Below, piece by piece: positions 17,388 through 25,196 of a DNA stretch of 37,113 nt. Position numbers and translations under genes: made by a program. Source of the stretch: Bacteroidota bacterium (GTDB lineage Bacteria; Bacteroidota; Bacteroidia; Chitinophagales; Saprospiraceae); assembly GCA_024743405.1 (NCBI GenBank), contig JANSWP010000071.1, forward strand, positions 1 through 37,113. Direction: 5' to 3'. The notes beneath the pieces are model-generated. The model had not been told where the DNA came from and made no database searches. It saw only the letters and a list, made by a program, of their open reading frames with translations. The stretch's first letter is position 1; each line of letters starts with the position of its first letter.

Positions 17388-17936
17388 TCACAAGTCCCTA
17401 TTCACTAATTTATTTTCCAACATATTTCTTAGCATCTTTTTGGCTCTTGAAAATTGAGGCCTTGAAGTCACGTCAGAAATATTTAATATTCCAGCAATTT
17501 CTTTATGAGTATATCCATCAATTACGTATAAATTGAATACTGCTCGATAGCCTTCTGGCAATTTTTGAATCATTTGAATCAAGGCCTCCGCCCGATAACT
17601 TTCGAATGAATCATCATGTGCTTCATGATTTTCAGTGATGTAATCCATCTCAATAGTAGAAAAAAACTGTTTTTGCTTTTTCAAATGCATCAAACAAACA
17701 TTGACCATCACTTTTCGCATCCATGCCCCTAAGGCACCTGTTGGGCGATATTGATAGAGGTCTTCATATATTTTCACAAATCCTTCTTGCAAGAAATCTT
17801 CAGCCTCCTGAAAATTAGAACCATATCGAAGACAAACACCAAGAAGCATAGATTTGTAATTTTGATAAAGCTGATTCTGTGCTTTTCGGTCGCCTTTTTT
17901 ACAACCTTCAATGATATGTTGGTCTGACGTATTCAA
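17388..17936 (-). CDS. ECF-family RNA polymerase sigma factor
   Basis: 182 residues. Region 2 is visible as GCKKGDRKAQNQLYQNY, then AEDFLQEGFVKIYEDLYQYRP and GALGAWMRKVMVNVCLMHLKKQ. Region 4 is LPEGYRAVFNLYVIDGYTHKEIAGIL, then the recognition helix region ISDVTSRPQFSRAKKML. In most Bacteroidota relatives that segment reads close to GISEGTSKSQLSRARK, so the D-V and R-P changes are notable. The start is TTG 17936: the sigma-2 motif begins at once, and the first in-frame ATG is 28 residues inside it. It leads a four-gene operon with a fused anti-sigma-like protein and two outer-membrane barrels, so it probably responds to envelope state. The target genes are unknown. Confidence 0.88.
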   Translation of the reverse strand: MNTSDQHIIEGCKKGDRKAQNQLYQNYKSMLLGVCLRYGSNFQEAEDFLQEGFVKIYEDLYQYRPTGALGAWMRKVMVNVCLMHLKKQKQFFSTIEMDYITENHEAHDDSFESYRAEALIQMIQKLPEGYRAVFNLYVIDGYTHKEIAGILNISDVTSRPQFSRAKKMLRNMLENKLVNRDL

Positions 17937-18061
17937 TATTTGTATGAGAGAAATTTTTTAGGTTTCAAAACATTGATTGTTGATACAGCATAGTGTGGAA
18001 ACCAATTTTAAATACTTAGTGCAAGTTAGCAAGAGAACGTTGCACGAGGTTGGATTTTTTT

Positions 18062-18892
18062 TCAATTAATAAAGATTACTTCTCCAACTTGATATTTTTC
18101 TGCCATTTTATTAGGTAAAATTAAGGTGAGTAAATCGCCATTTCTTTGGCAAGTTAATTTTACATTTTTGCCATCAATTTCCATTTTTTGGATGGTTGCG
18201 AAAATGCCTTTTTTACTTAAAATATCTTCTGGATTGCCTTTATCAATGATTTTGCCGGTTTCTAAAACAATGGCTCGATCAGCGAGTTTGAAAATTTCCT
18301 TTTCATTATGAGTGACCAATATCGTCGTCAATTTGTAGTCCTCATGCAATCTTTTCAAATCATCTTGTAAACGCTCACGCATCGCCGTGTCAAGTGCGGA
18401 AAGTGGTTCGTCGAGCAATAATATTTTGGGTTTTCTAACCAAGGCCCTTGCCAAAGCGACTCGTTGTTGTTGTCCCCCTGAAAGTTGGTGCGGAAAGCGG
18501 TTAGCCAGCGCCGTTAAATCAATCATTTCAATGATGTTTTCAACCTCTGAGGAAGGCGCGGATTTGTCTAACGCAAAAGTCAAATTTTGCTGAACAGTCA
18601 TATTAGGAAAAAGAGCATAATCTTGAAAAACAAATCCGATGGACCGCTTTTGAGGAGGAAGAAATTGTTGTTTAGAATGATCCGACCAGACGGTATCGTT
18701 AAAAAGAATTTGTCCTTGGTCGCTTTTTGTCAATCCAGCGATTAATCTCAGAAGTGTCGTTTTTCCACTTCCTGAAGGTCCTGTCAATGCAACGAACTCT
18801 CCTTTTTCTATATCCAATTGAACCGAAAGCGGAAATCTCCCTTCTGCGGTGTGTAGTTCTTTTTTGATATGAATGGAAAGGTATCGATTCAT
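18062..18892 (-). CDS. modC: molybdate ABC transporter ATP-binding protein
   Basis: 276 residues. Walker A is GPSGSGKTTLLRLIAG, the Q-loop lies in FVFQDYALFPNMTVQQNL, the ABC signature is LSGGQQQRVALARALV, Walker B is ILLLDEPLSALD and the switch His is in TILVTHNEKE. The C-terminal ~60 residues are a short TOBE-like segment, only about half of the di-domain seen in E. coli ModC, so regulatory molybdate binding may be reduced. ATG 18892 overlaps the modB stop (ATGA), so the two are translationally coupled. Together with modB and modA it forms a molybdate, or possibly tungstate, importer. Confidence 0.88.
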   Translation of the reverse strand: MNRYLSIHIKKELHTAEGRFPLSVQLDIEKGEFVALTGPSGSGKTTLLRLIAGLTKSDQGQILFNDTVWSDHSKQQFLPPQKRSIGFVFQDYALFPNMTVQQNLTFALDKSAPSSEVENIIEMIDLTALANRFPHQLSGGQQQRVALARALVRKPKILLLDEPLSALDTAMRERLQDDLKRLHEDYKLTTILVTHNEKEIFKLADRAIVLETGKIIDKGNPEDILSKKGIFATIQKMEIDGKNVKLTCQRNGDLLTLILPNKMAEKYQVGEVIFIN

Positions 18893-19569
18893 TTCGGAGA
18901 GAAAGTATTTAATCTTCGATTGTAGCTATAAATGAATACTAAAACCACAAAAGAAAACAAAAATAAAAGGAGCGAATACTTGTTAGCAAGGGAATAATTC
19001 AAACTTTCTACCTCATCATAAATGGCTATGGAAGCCACTCTAGTTTGTCCAGGAATATTACCCCCAATCATTAAAACGACCCCAAATTCGCCGATGGTAT
19101 GGGCAAAAGATAAAATGAATCCCGTCAAAATAGAAGGCTTAATATTCGGTAATAAGACTTTCCAAAGTGTTTCAAATCTTCCTTTACCGAGTGTATAGGA
19201 GGCTTCTGCTAAGTTGGGAGGTAGATTTTGCAAACCTGATTGGATCGGATTGACCATAAATGGGAAACTATAAATAATTGAACCGATGACCAAACCCGTA
19301 AAAGTAAACGCCAATTCGATATTCAAACTCTCTTGAAGCCAACTACCCAAAATTGTTTCTGGGCTGAATAATAAAAGCAGATAAAACCCAATCACGGTAG
19401 GAGGTAATACGATAGGCATACTGATTAACGCTTCAAAAAAGGGTTTCCATCTAGATTGACTTTTTGAAAGGAAATAAGCAGTTGGGATACCGAATATAAT
19501 GAGCAAAACAGTGGTGACTGTTGCCAATTTAAAGGTGAGGTAAACTGTTTCCCAAAAAAGGCTACTCAT
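18889..19569 (-). CDS. modB: molybdate ABC transporter permease
   Basis: A 226-residue inner-membrane permease with about five or six membrane segments. The ABC permease EAA loop is seen in LAEASYTLGKGRFETLWKVL, followed by LPNIKPSILTGFILSFAHTIGEFGVVLMIGG, and that GEFGVVLMIGGN stretch is characteristic of ModB. The length is normal for ModB (about 225). It starts at ATG 19569, 43 nt after the modA stop, and its stop overlaps the modC start. Confidence 0.92.
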   Translation of the reverse strand: MSSLFWETVYLTFKLATVTTVLLIIFGIPTAYFLSKSQSRWKPFFEALISMPIVLPPTVIGFYLLLLFSPETILGSWLQESLNIELAFTFTGLVIGSIIYSFPFMVNPIQSGLQNLPPNLAEASYTLGKGRFETLWKVLLPNIKPSILTGFILSFAHTIGEFGVVLMIGGNIPGQTRVASIAIYDEVESLNYSLANKYSLLLFLFSFVVLVFIYSYNRRLNTFSPK

Positions 19570-19612
19570 TGATTTTTTTGATAGTTAGATATTCTGAATT
19601 TTAGAATATTCA

Positions 19613-20365
19613 TTATTCAACCTGATAACCGTACTGGGCAAAGATAGTTTTTGCGGATTCAGAAAAAAGAAAATCGAAAAACTGTTTGGATTCTTTAGAA
19701 TGAATCTGGTGCCCATGTACAGTAATGACAACACCTTGCTCGATTAATGCGTAAAGGGTTGGGTCAACTTCTACCCAATGCCCTTTTTGATTGATGGTTT
19801 TGGCATATGCAGTAGAAGCTGCTGTAATACCGACATCACATGTACCCGAAAGAATGTATTGATTTGTTTGAGCAATATTCTCCCCGAAAACTAATTTATG
19901 TTTGATTGCCTCCAGTATTCCTGCATTCCTTAAAGCACTTTCTGCCTCCCTGCCATATGGAGCCGTCTTAGGATTGGCAATCGCTATTTTTCGAAATTCG
20001 GGTCTTAATAAATCACTCAAGTTGTTGATTATTAAGTTTTTATTTGTCCAGATTGTTAAATTTCCTTTTACATAAACAGCGGGAGACTGAATGGCCTTTT
20101 TTGAGTCAAAAAGCGCATTTGGATATTTTTTATCAGCAGAAAGAAAAACATCATAGGGCGCTCCTTGCTTGATTTGGGCAGTCAATTTCCCAGAAGAGCC
20201 AATAATTAAATCTGTTTTAATAGGGTGTGTTTTTTCAAATTCAGAAATGACATCTCTTATGGCAAATTGAATATTGGCAGCGGCTGCAACGGTGAGATTA
20301 GAATTTGATTTTTGATGACAAGAAAGGAAGGTGAAAAATAAAAAAAGGAAGAAAAGTTTCTGCAT
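19613..20365 (-). CDS. modA: molybdate ABC transporter substrate-binding lipoprotein
   Basis: About 250 residues. The start is taken at ATG 20365 (MQKLFFLFLFF, ending FLSC, a lipoprotein-type signal), because the upstream ATG at 20386 lies inside the TACCTTTG promoter box. The mature part has the ModA features: TVAAAANIQFAIRDVISEFEK, IIGSSGKLTAQIKQGAPYDVFLSAD (the Ser-Ser-Gly that binds the oxyanion), NPKTAPYGREAESAL and QYILSGTCDVGITAAST. It captures molybdate or tungstate in the periplasm for ModBC. It is first in the modABC operon. No molybdenum-cofactor genes are in the window, so the consuming enzyme is unknown. Confidence 0.92.
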   Translation of the reverse strand: MQKLFFLFLFFTFLSCHQKSNSNLTVAAAANIQFAIRDVISEFEKTHPIKTDLIIGSSGKLTAQIKQGAPYDVFLSADKKYPNALFDSKKAIQSPAVYVKGNLTIWTNKNLIINNLSDLLRPEFRKIAIANPKTAPYGREAESALRNAGILEAIKHKLVFGENIAQTNQYILSGTCDVGITAASTAYAKTINQKGHWVEVDPTLYALIEQGVVITVHGHQIHSKESKQFFDFLFSESAKTIFAQYGYQVE

Positions 20366-20383
20366 GCTCGACGATTTAAAAAA

Positions 20384-20391
20384 CAAAGGTA
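20384..20391 (-). promoter_or_regulatory. Bacteroidota -7 box (TACCTTTG) for modABC
   Basis: The minus strand reads TACCTTTG, a match to TAnnTTTG. It ends 18 nt before ATG 20365, predicting a leader of about 10-15 nt, and it overlaps the alternative ATG at 20386, which it rules out as a start. No clear -33 TTG and no ModE-type palindrome were seen. Confidence 0.55.
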
Positions 20392-20460
20392 CTAGATTTT
20401 CTTTGACTTCGCGAGAAAAGACGGTCGCCCAAAACGACGGAAAACGTAAGACTTTTTTGC

Positions 20461-20585
20461 GGCGAAAGTAGTCATCTGAAAGGGAAAACTATCGACAATA
20501 TGTTGGATTTGAGTTTTATCTAAGAGCCTAGGTTTTCATGACTTGTGCCTAAAAAACCTTTGCCAAAGCAAAGGGAAAACTAAGC
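20461..20585 (-). repeat. dispersed two-module repeat, copy with terminator module then CCAACAT module
   Basis: Read on the minus strand, 20585-20528 is the T module (CTTAGTTTTCCC, the CCTTTGC hairpin, then CATGAAAA), and 20527-20461 is the C module (GGCTCTTAG, AAACTC, TCCAACATATTGTCGAT, TTTCAGATGACTACTTTCG). Both modules recur at 35268-35377 on the plus strand in the opposite module order, and the C module recurs at 20871-20920 and 36728-36847. Identity between copies is roughly 80-90% by eye. Confidence 0.65.
20551..20574 (-). terminator. intrinsic terminator inside the dispersed repeat
   Basis: On the minus strand CCTTTGC-TTTG-GCAAAGG (20574-20557, perfect 7-bp stem) is followed by TTTTTT (20556-20551). 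It lies ~360 nt downstream of the symporter gene on the same strand, so it can stop that transcript before modA. Confidence 0.55.
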
Positions 20586-20870
20586 CTTAAAATCCATGTT
20601 TCTTCTTTTTCCCATGATGAAAAAATAAGCAAAAAAATCTAGGCTGTGGATATTTAGGCTAAAATTCAACGCCCTCCCACAAACGACCCAAATGTTCGCA
20701 AAGCTCACGTGGGTAGTTTTTTCGCCAACGCTAAATTGAATTTGCCACCCATCCGCGTTGCGGTTCACTCACTTGAATGTCCCCCAGACATTCATCCTGC
20801 GGAATCGTTCGCTCATGCCAAAATCTCCAATGCCACTGCGAAAATCGAAACATTCGGTTCAATAAGAAAG

Positions 20871-20920
20871 CAAAAAATTATCCACAACATGTTGGTTTTG
20901 AGTTTTGCCTAAGAGCCTAA
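20871..20920 (-). repeat. second local copy of the CCAACATGTTG repeat module
   Basis: The minus strand reads TAGGCTCTTAGGCAAAACTC, then AAAACCAACATGTTGTGGAT and AATTTTTTGC. It matches the C module at 20461-20527 over about 45 nt and includes the palindrome CAACATGTTG. It lies just after the symporter stop codon. Confidence 0.6.
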
Positions 20921-20931
20921 TATCCTGATTT

Positions 20932-22536
20932 TTAACCCACATTGCCCAGCCAAATATAAATAACTAGAGTTACTAAAACGAGGGCTATACTTAACCCCTT
21001 GGCATATTTCCATTGTACCATTTCGACTACGCCTACATCTGTGATTTTGAATGGATTTTTCCGAGGAGATATTTGAGAGACTAAGTGCATAACAGCCACA
21101 TTCAACACAAATTCTAATCCCCAAATATGAACGAAATGCATATTCACTTCAAGGATAAAATAAAGGACAATATAAAATAACAACCCGAAAACCAGACCTA
21201 CTTTTGCACCCGTTGCTGAAACTTTTGGGAAGAAGAATCCTGCCAAAATTACGGTTGCCATTGGAATGAAGAAAATACCATTGAGTTGTTGTAATAATTG
21301 ATATAAACCTTCCGGTGCATTGGCTACAAAAGGGGCAATTCCAATAGCAAAAATGGCAAGAAGTGCGGAGGTACTTTTCCCGATCCAAACCAACCGTTTT
21401 TCTCCTGCATTTTGGTTGATGTATTTTTTATAAATATCCAAACTGAAAACGGTAGCGGCACTATTGAGGGCACTATTAAAAGTACTTAAAACAGCTCCCA
21501 TAACTACTGCTACGAAAAAACCTGTCATCCAAATAGGGAGTACTCTTTTTAGTAGAGTTGGGTAGACCGTATCAGGACTTTCATAAAGCGAATCTCCAAA
21601 ATAATAGAAGCCGATGATGCCCGGTAAAACGATGACAAGCGGTATCAATATTTTTAAAACTCCTGTGAATAATAGCCCTTTTTGTGCTTCTTTTAAACTG
21701 ACAGCTCCCAATGCTCTTTGGATTATGTGTTGATGCATTGTCCAGAAATACAATTGGTTGATAATGAGTCCAGTAAATAAAACACTAAAAGGTAGAATGG
21801 CATTTCTTGAACCTGTTCCTACAGAGGCTTCATTACTGATTACATTGAATTTTTCAGGAGCATTATGGAATACTTTTGATAGTCCCTCAAATAAATCGCC
21901 ATCACCAATATCCATCAATGCCAAAATGGGAACAGCCAGACCTGCAATCAGCAATCCAAACCCATTGATAGTGTCTGTGTATGCCACCATTTTTAAACCT
22001 CCAAAAATCGCATAAACTGCGCCAATAGTACCTACTATGACTACGGTCAACCAAAGACCTTGTTGTTTGGTGATTTCTAATAAATTCGAAATCTCAAAAA
22101 TACTTTCTATGTTAATCGCACCCGTATAAAGAACGATAGGGAGTAGCGTAGAAACGAAGGAAATAATTAATAAAAAGGCAATCAAGGTTCGGGTCAATCC
22201 ATCGAATCTTTTTTCTAAAAACTCCGGAATGGTTGTCAGACCCATTTTTAAATATCGTGGCACAAAATAAATGGCTGCTGCCACCAAAGCCAAAGCTGAA
22301 GTAACCTCCCAAGCAATGATAATCGCTCCGTTTTTATACGCTGATCCATTCATGCCAATCAAATGCTCAGTTGAAATATTGGTCAAAAGCATGGACCCAG
22401 CAATCACAATTCCTGTCAAACTTCGACCACCCAAAAAATAGCCGTCTTGTGTATTGAGTTTGTCTTTTCGCAGTTGCCAAGCGGCATAGATTGCGACAAA
22501 AGCAGTGAATGTGAGGAAACTTAGAAATTGTATCAT
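20932..22536 (-). CDS. sodium:solute symporter family (SSS) transporter
   Basis: A 534-residue polytopic membrane protein with about 13-14 hydrophobic segments. Visible SSS landmarks are DGYFLGGRSLTGIVIAGSML near residue 32 (the typical Y-F-L-GGR), TNISTEHLIGMNGSAY, GLTTIPEFLEKRFDG, the middle GGLKMVAYTDTINGFGLL and GAVLSTFNSALNSAATVFS, which contains the conserved sodium-site serines. It resembles the SGLT (sugar/solute) branch rather than the proline branch; the substrate is not certain. It starts 8 nt after the DUF6985 lipoprotein stop, so the two are one transcription unit. Confidence 0.88.
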   Translation of the reverse strand: MIQFLSFLTFTAFVAIYAAWQLRKDKLNTQDGYFLGGRSLTGIVIAGSMLLTNISTEHLIGMNGSAYKNGAIIIAWEVTSALALVAAAIYFVPRYLKMGLTTIPEFLEKRFDGLTRTLIAFLLIISFVSTLLPIVLYTGAINIESIFEISNLLEITKQQGLWLTVVIVGTIGAVYAIFGGLKMVAYTDTINGFGLLIAGLAVPILALMDIGDGDLFEGLSKVFHNAPEKFNVISNEASVGTGSRNAILPFSVLFTGLIINQLYFWTMHQHIIQRALGAVSLKEAQKGLLFTGVLKILIPLVIVLPGIIGFYYFGDSLYESPDTVYPTLLKRVLPIWMTGFFVAVVMGAVLSTFNSALNSAATVFSLDIYKKYINQNAGEKRLVWIGKSTSALLAIFAIGIAPFVANAPEGLYQLLQQLNGIFFIPMATVILAGFFFPKVSATGAKVGLVFGLLFYIVLYFILEVNMHFVHIWGLEFVLNVAVMHLVSQISPRKNPFKITDVGVVEMVQWKYAKGLSIALVLVTLVIYIWLGNVG

Positions 22537-22544
22537 TTTGTTGG

Positions 22545-23252
22545 TTATTCTTTAGTTTTGTCTTTTTCTGCTACCCAAGAGAGAAATGAGGAATCTGCCC
22601 CTCCAATTTCAACGACTCTATCTTTGTGAAGCATTACGCCCAATCCATGTTCTTCATCCCATTGGCAACCCATTTCAAATCCGATATAAGCAATTCCTTC
22701 TTTTTCGACATTCAAAACATGAATCCAAGAAAGTCCAATCATATTTTTAAAATCTTCTTTTGAATGAACCTTTGGCATCCAATCTTCTTCTCCCCAATCA
22801 ATTCTCAATTGAGTATAATAAGGGAGTAATTTGTTCATAATTGTCTCCTTAATGAGTTGCTCATTTTCGATTAAAAACTCAATGGCTTTCAATTGGCTCG
22901 GGTCGGGCAAGTTTTTTTCTCCATGTTTAATATTGTCTAACCGCAATTTTGACAGCCCTAATGAGGGCTCCTGCTTATTGCGGTGACCATATCCTCCAGC
23001 TCTATTTTGAAATCCCTGCCAGGCAGGTAAGATTATTTCTCCTTTCCATTCATCCTCCCATATTAGTTTTGGAAAATCTGAGTTTTCGTTGATAGTGATT
23101 TCATCCATAATTTTATTCGTTTCATATTTAACCGTATCTGAAAGTTGTTTTAGGTCGGAAGATTGCTTTTGCTTTTTCCCAATACAGCCTATCAATAAGT
23201 TTGCAATGACCAAAAATAAGATTAGGGAGGAGGAAAAATATAACTTACCCAT
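22545..23252 (-). CDS. DUF6985 domain lipoprotein
   Basis: About 235 residues. The start is taken at ATG 23252 (MGKLYFSSSLILFLV, lipobox LIGC), because the upstream ATG 23279 lies in a dispersed repeat. The C-terminal region has YIGFEMGCQWDEEHGLGVML followed by HKDRVVEIGGADSSF, the WDEEHGLGV motif of DUF6985. The middle holds conserved-looking WIHVLNVEKEG and the repeated acidic/aromatic pattern of that family. The function is unknown; DUF6985 proteins are often found as stand-alone or immunity-like proteins, but nothing here supports an immunity role. It forms a two-gene operon with the sodium:solute symporter. Confidence 0.72.
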   Translation of the reverse strand: MGKLYFSSSLILFLVIANLLIGCIGKKQKQSSDLKQLSDTVKYETNKIMDEITINENSDFPKLIWEDEWKGEIILPAWQGFQNRAGGYGHRNKQEPSLGLSKLRLDNIKHGEKNLPDPSQLKAIEFLIENEQLIKETIMNKLLPYYTQLRIDWGEEDWMPKVHSKEDFKNMIGLSWIHVLNVEKEGIAYIGFEMGCQWDEEHGLGVMLHKDRVVEIGGADSSFLSWVAEKDKTKE

Positions 23253-23276
23253 TTTACTTTTTATTTTTCCTTTATG

Positions 23277-23330
23277 CATCGTAAAAAATACTCGCCATAC
23301 CTTTGGGTATGTCTGCGTTTTTTTGCCTCG
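23277..23330 (-). repeat. dispersed palindromic element, GAGGC-core family
   Basis: Read on the minus strand: cGAGGCAAAAAAACGCAG, a hairpin CATACC-CAAA-GGTATG, then TATTTTTTACGATG. The same frame (CGAGGCgAAAAAA, hairpin, TATTTTTTcaACGATG) is seen at 36957-37009 and, more loosely, at 34249-34300. It covers the far-upstream ATG of the DUF6985 gene, which argues for the internal start. Confidence 0.55.
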
Positions 23331-23545
23331 TCTAAAGAAAAATTAACTTCCTAAAATTTGGGTAGCTTATTTATTTCCTCCTCCCTTACTTGCTTCATTT
23401 TATTAGAATCGTAAAAAAGTTGTGTACTAGAAATAGACTTAAAAATATCTAAACTTCAGCCAAACAGTATTAAAAGGGTAATAAGCCTATTGCAAAATGA
23501 CTTTCAAAAATCAACTGGTTTTTATCTCTAAGGTAGTCTTTTTGG

Positions 23546-23553
23546 TATTTTTG
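23546..23553 (+). promoter_or_regulatory. possible -7 box (TATTTTTG) for the PorV-like gene
   Basis: TATTTTTG fits TAnnTTTG and would give a leader of ~115 nt to ATG 23676. The 396-nt gap between 23280 and 23675 contains this box and the GAGGC-core element at its left edge; I see no gene in it. There is no good -33 match. Confidence 0.4.
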
Positions 23554-23675
23554 CCGACAGTAGGAAAAAACGATGTTTTAATTTTTTTTTGAATTACACT
23601 TTTGTTTTTTAACCTTCGTTCCAAATCATATTATGGCATCAAAAAGCCATTTTACGAAACACAAAAAAACAACGA

Positions 23676-24785
23676 ATGCAATTAATTTACCAAAGAAACC
23701 TGTTGTCTATTTTTACGCTGGTTTGTCTGCTTTCTGCTCAACCAATTTTTGCTCAAAAATATAGTAATGAGTTTTTATCTATTGGCGTGAGTGCACGTGC
23801 CCAAGCAATGGGAAATTCTGTTATTGCAACTGTAAATGACGTGACTGCGGGTTATTGGAATCCAGCAGGTTTGGCAACGTTTGCTCCCGAAATGGGACTT
23901 CAATTAGGTGCGATGCATGCGGAGTGGTTTGCCGGGGTTGGTAAGTTTGATTATCTAGCAGCAACGCTGCCTTTAGCGAATGAAAATCGAAGAATTGGCC
24001 TTTCTTTGGTACGATTTGGTATTGATGGTATTCCAAATACCTTAAGCTTATATGATGATGATGGCTCCATAAATTTTGACAATATCGTTGAATTCTCTGC
24101 GGCTGATTATGCCTTTTTGATGAGTTATGCGCAGAAAATGAAGTCAAAAAAAGAAGGCAGACAATTATATATTGGTGGAAATATAAAAATTGTTAGGAGA
24201 GTGATTGGTCAGTTTGCGACAGCTTGGGGTTTTGGTCTGGATTTGGGCGCCCAATGGCATATTGGAAATTTGAGAATTGGGGCAGTCGGGCGCGATATAA
24301 CCTCAACCTTTAATGCATGGACGGTCACCTTCACCGAGCGAGAAAAAGAAATCTTGATTGCGACCAATAATGACTTGCCAGATATAAATTCTGTTGAAGT
24401 CACCAAACCTTCATTTGTTTTAGGATTTGCCTATCAAATGCAATTCGATAAAATATCTTTCTTGCCAGAGTTGAATTTTCATGCAACGACCGATGGCAAG
24501 CGAAACACGCTAATTCAAGGTGATCCCATTAGTATTGATCCTTCCTTGGGCGTTGAATTGGGTTATAATGACTTTGTTTTTTTCCGAACAGGCATTAATC
24601 AATTTCAAAAAGAAACTTCTTTTGACAATGGGGAGACTTTGACCGCTCGACCAAGTTTGGGAGTTGGATTAAAATTAGGTCGTTTGAAAGTGGATTATGC
24701 TTATACCGATGTGGGCGATTCTCAAAATCGTTTTTCACATGTAGTGTCTTTGATTTTGGATATTAAACCGAAGGAAAGGAACTAA
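23676..24785 (+). CDS. PorV/PorQ-family outer-membrane protein
   Basis: A 369-residue exported beta-barrel with a signal peptide ending in QPIFAQ. The N-terminus has the family signature FLSIGVSARAQAMGNSVIATVNDVTAGYWNPAGLA, seen in PorV, PorQ and FadL-like UPF0164 proteins. The rest is regular barrel strands (IGLSLVRFGIDGIPNT, LYIGGNIKIVRRVIG, FGLDLGAQWHIGNLRIGAVG) ending in LGVGLKLGRLKVDYAYTDVG. In Bacteroidota this family serves the type IX secretion system: PorV carries substrates and PorQ is an accessory. No other type IX gene is nearby, so the exact role is open; it could be one of several paralogues. It is monocistronic, with about 330 nt upstream and 410 nt downstream free of genes. 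Confidence 0.82.
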   Translation: MQLIYQRNLLSIFTLVCLLSAQPIFAQKYSNEFLSIGVSARAQAMGNSVIATVNDVTAGYWNPAGLATFAPEMGLQLGAMHAEWFAGVGKFDYLAATLPLANENRRIGLSLVRFGIDGIPNTLSLYDDDGSINFDNIVEFSAADYAFLMSYAQKMKSKKEGRQLYIGGNIKIVRRVIGQFATAWGFGLDLGAQWHIGNLRIGAVGRDITSTFNAWTVTFTEREKEILIATNNDLPDINSVEVTKPSFVLGFAYQMQFDKISFLPELNFHATTDGKRNTLIQGDPISIDPSLGVELGYNDFVFFRTGINQFQKETSFDNGETLTARPSLGVGLKLGRLKVDYAYTDVGDSQNRFSHVVSLILDIKPKERN

Positions 24786-25196
24786 AAAAACACAAATTTT
24801 AAAAATTATAATTTATTTTTCAATAATAACTCTTTGACGTTCAAATCAATAGGAATCATAAGCAAAAAAGAGCTTGTTAACCGTTTCCTTTTTCCCAAAA
24901 AGAACCTAAATTTGCAATCGTTGAGCGGCTCAATACAGTCGTAAAACAACGAATATACCGCACGAGCACAAACACAAGTTTGGACCCAACACGATAAACA
25001 TTGGGGAGTTGACTTGGAGTGTGAGTAGGGCGGGCCTCAAGCCGTTGACTTGTCCGGCTTTTCTCCCAAACCTAGAAAAAGGGGCGGGTTGAAACAAGGG
25101 GATTACCCAAAACATTCCGGCTACCCCATACCTGATTTTTAGGGGTCAAAACGCCTCTTGTGCTTGAGCGGTTTCGTTTTTATGGTACGATATTTT
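24786..25196. other. gene-free 411-bp stretch with GC-rich structured DNA
   Basis: I see no gene. From about 24900 to 25160 base composition shifts to clearly higher GC than the surroundings. It holds hairpins TTGAG-CGG-CTCAA (24921-24933), CAAAC-ACAA-GTTTG (24969-24982) and AAGCCG-TTGACTTGTC-CGGCTT followed by TTCTC (25039-25060), and the 9-mer GTTGACTTG twice (25008-25016, 25044-25052). It could be a degenerate mobile element or a recombination-site remnant. The 25039 hairpin might terminate the PorV-like transcript. Confidence 0.5.

Larger units (their letters stand above)
20387..20931. other. gene-free stretch of 545 bp holding dispersed repeats
   Basis: I see no supported gene between modA and the symporter. 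The stretch holds two copies of the CCAACATGTTG repeat (20461-20527 and 20871-20920), a terminator hairpin (20557-20574), and a GC-richer patch at about 20665-20840. That patch contains CCGC-GTT-GCGG (~20753-20763) and GAATGT-CCCCCAG-ACATTC hairpins. The patch resembles structured intergenic repeat DNA rather than coding sequence. Confidence 0.55.

Noticed and set aside
20366-20386. Earlier ATG (20386) for modA
   Set aside because: It lies within the TACCTTTG promoter box and would spoil the lipoprotein signal.
20580-20912. Small frames between modA and the symporter
   Set aside because: They are made of dispersed repeat and hairpin DNA, with no protein-like pattern.
22545-23252. Treating the DUF6985 protein as a toxin-immunity protein
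   Set aside because: There is no toxin-like neighbour; it is paired with a symporter and carries a lipoprotein signal.
23500-23593. 31-residue frame starting ATG 23500 upstream of the PorV-like gene
   Set aside because: It overlaps the best promoter box for that gene and has no recognisable sequence. The length is within chance.
24930-25115. 61-residue frame on the minus strand in the GC-rich patch
   Set aside because: There is no domain, signal or conserved-looking motif, and it coincides with several hairpins. It is better read as structured non-coding DNA.
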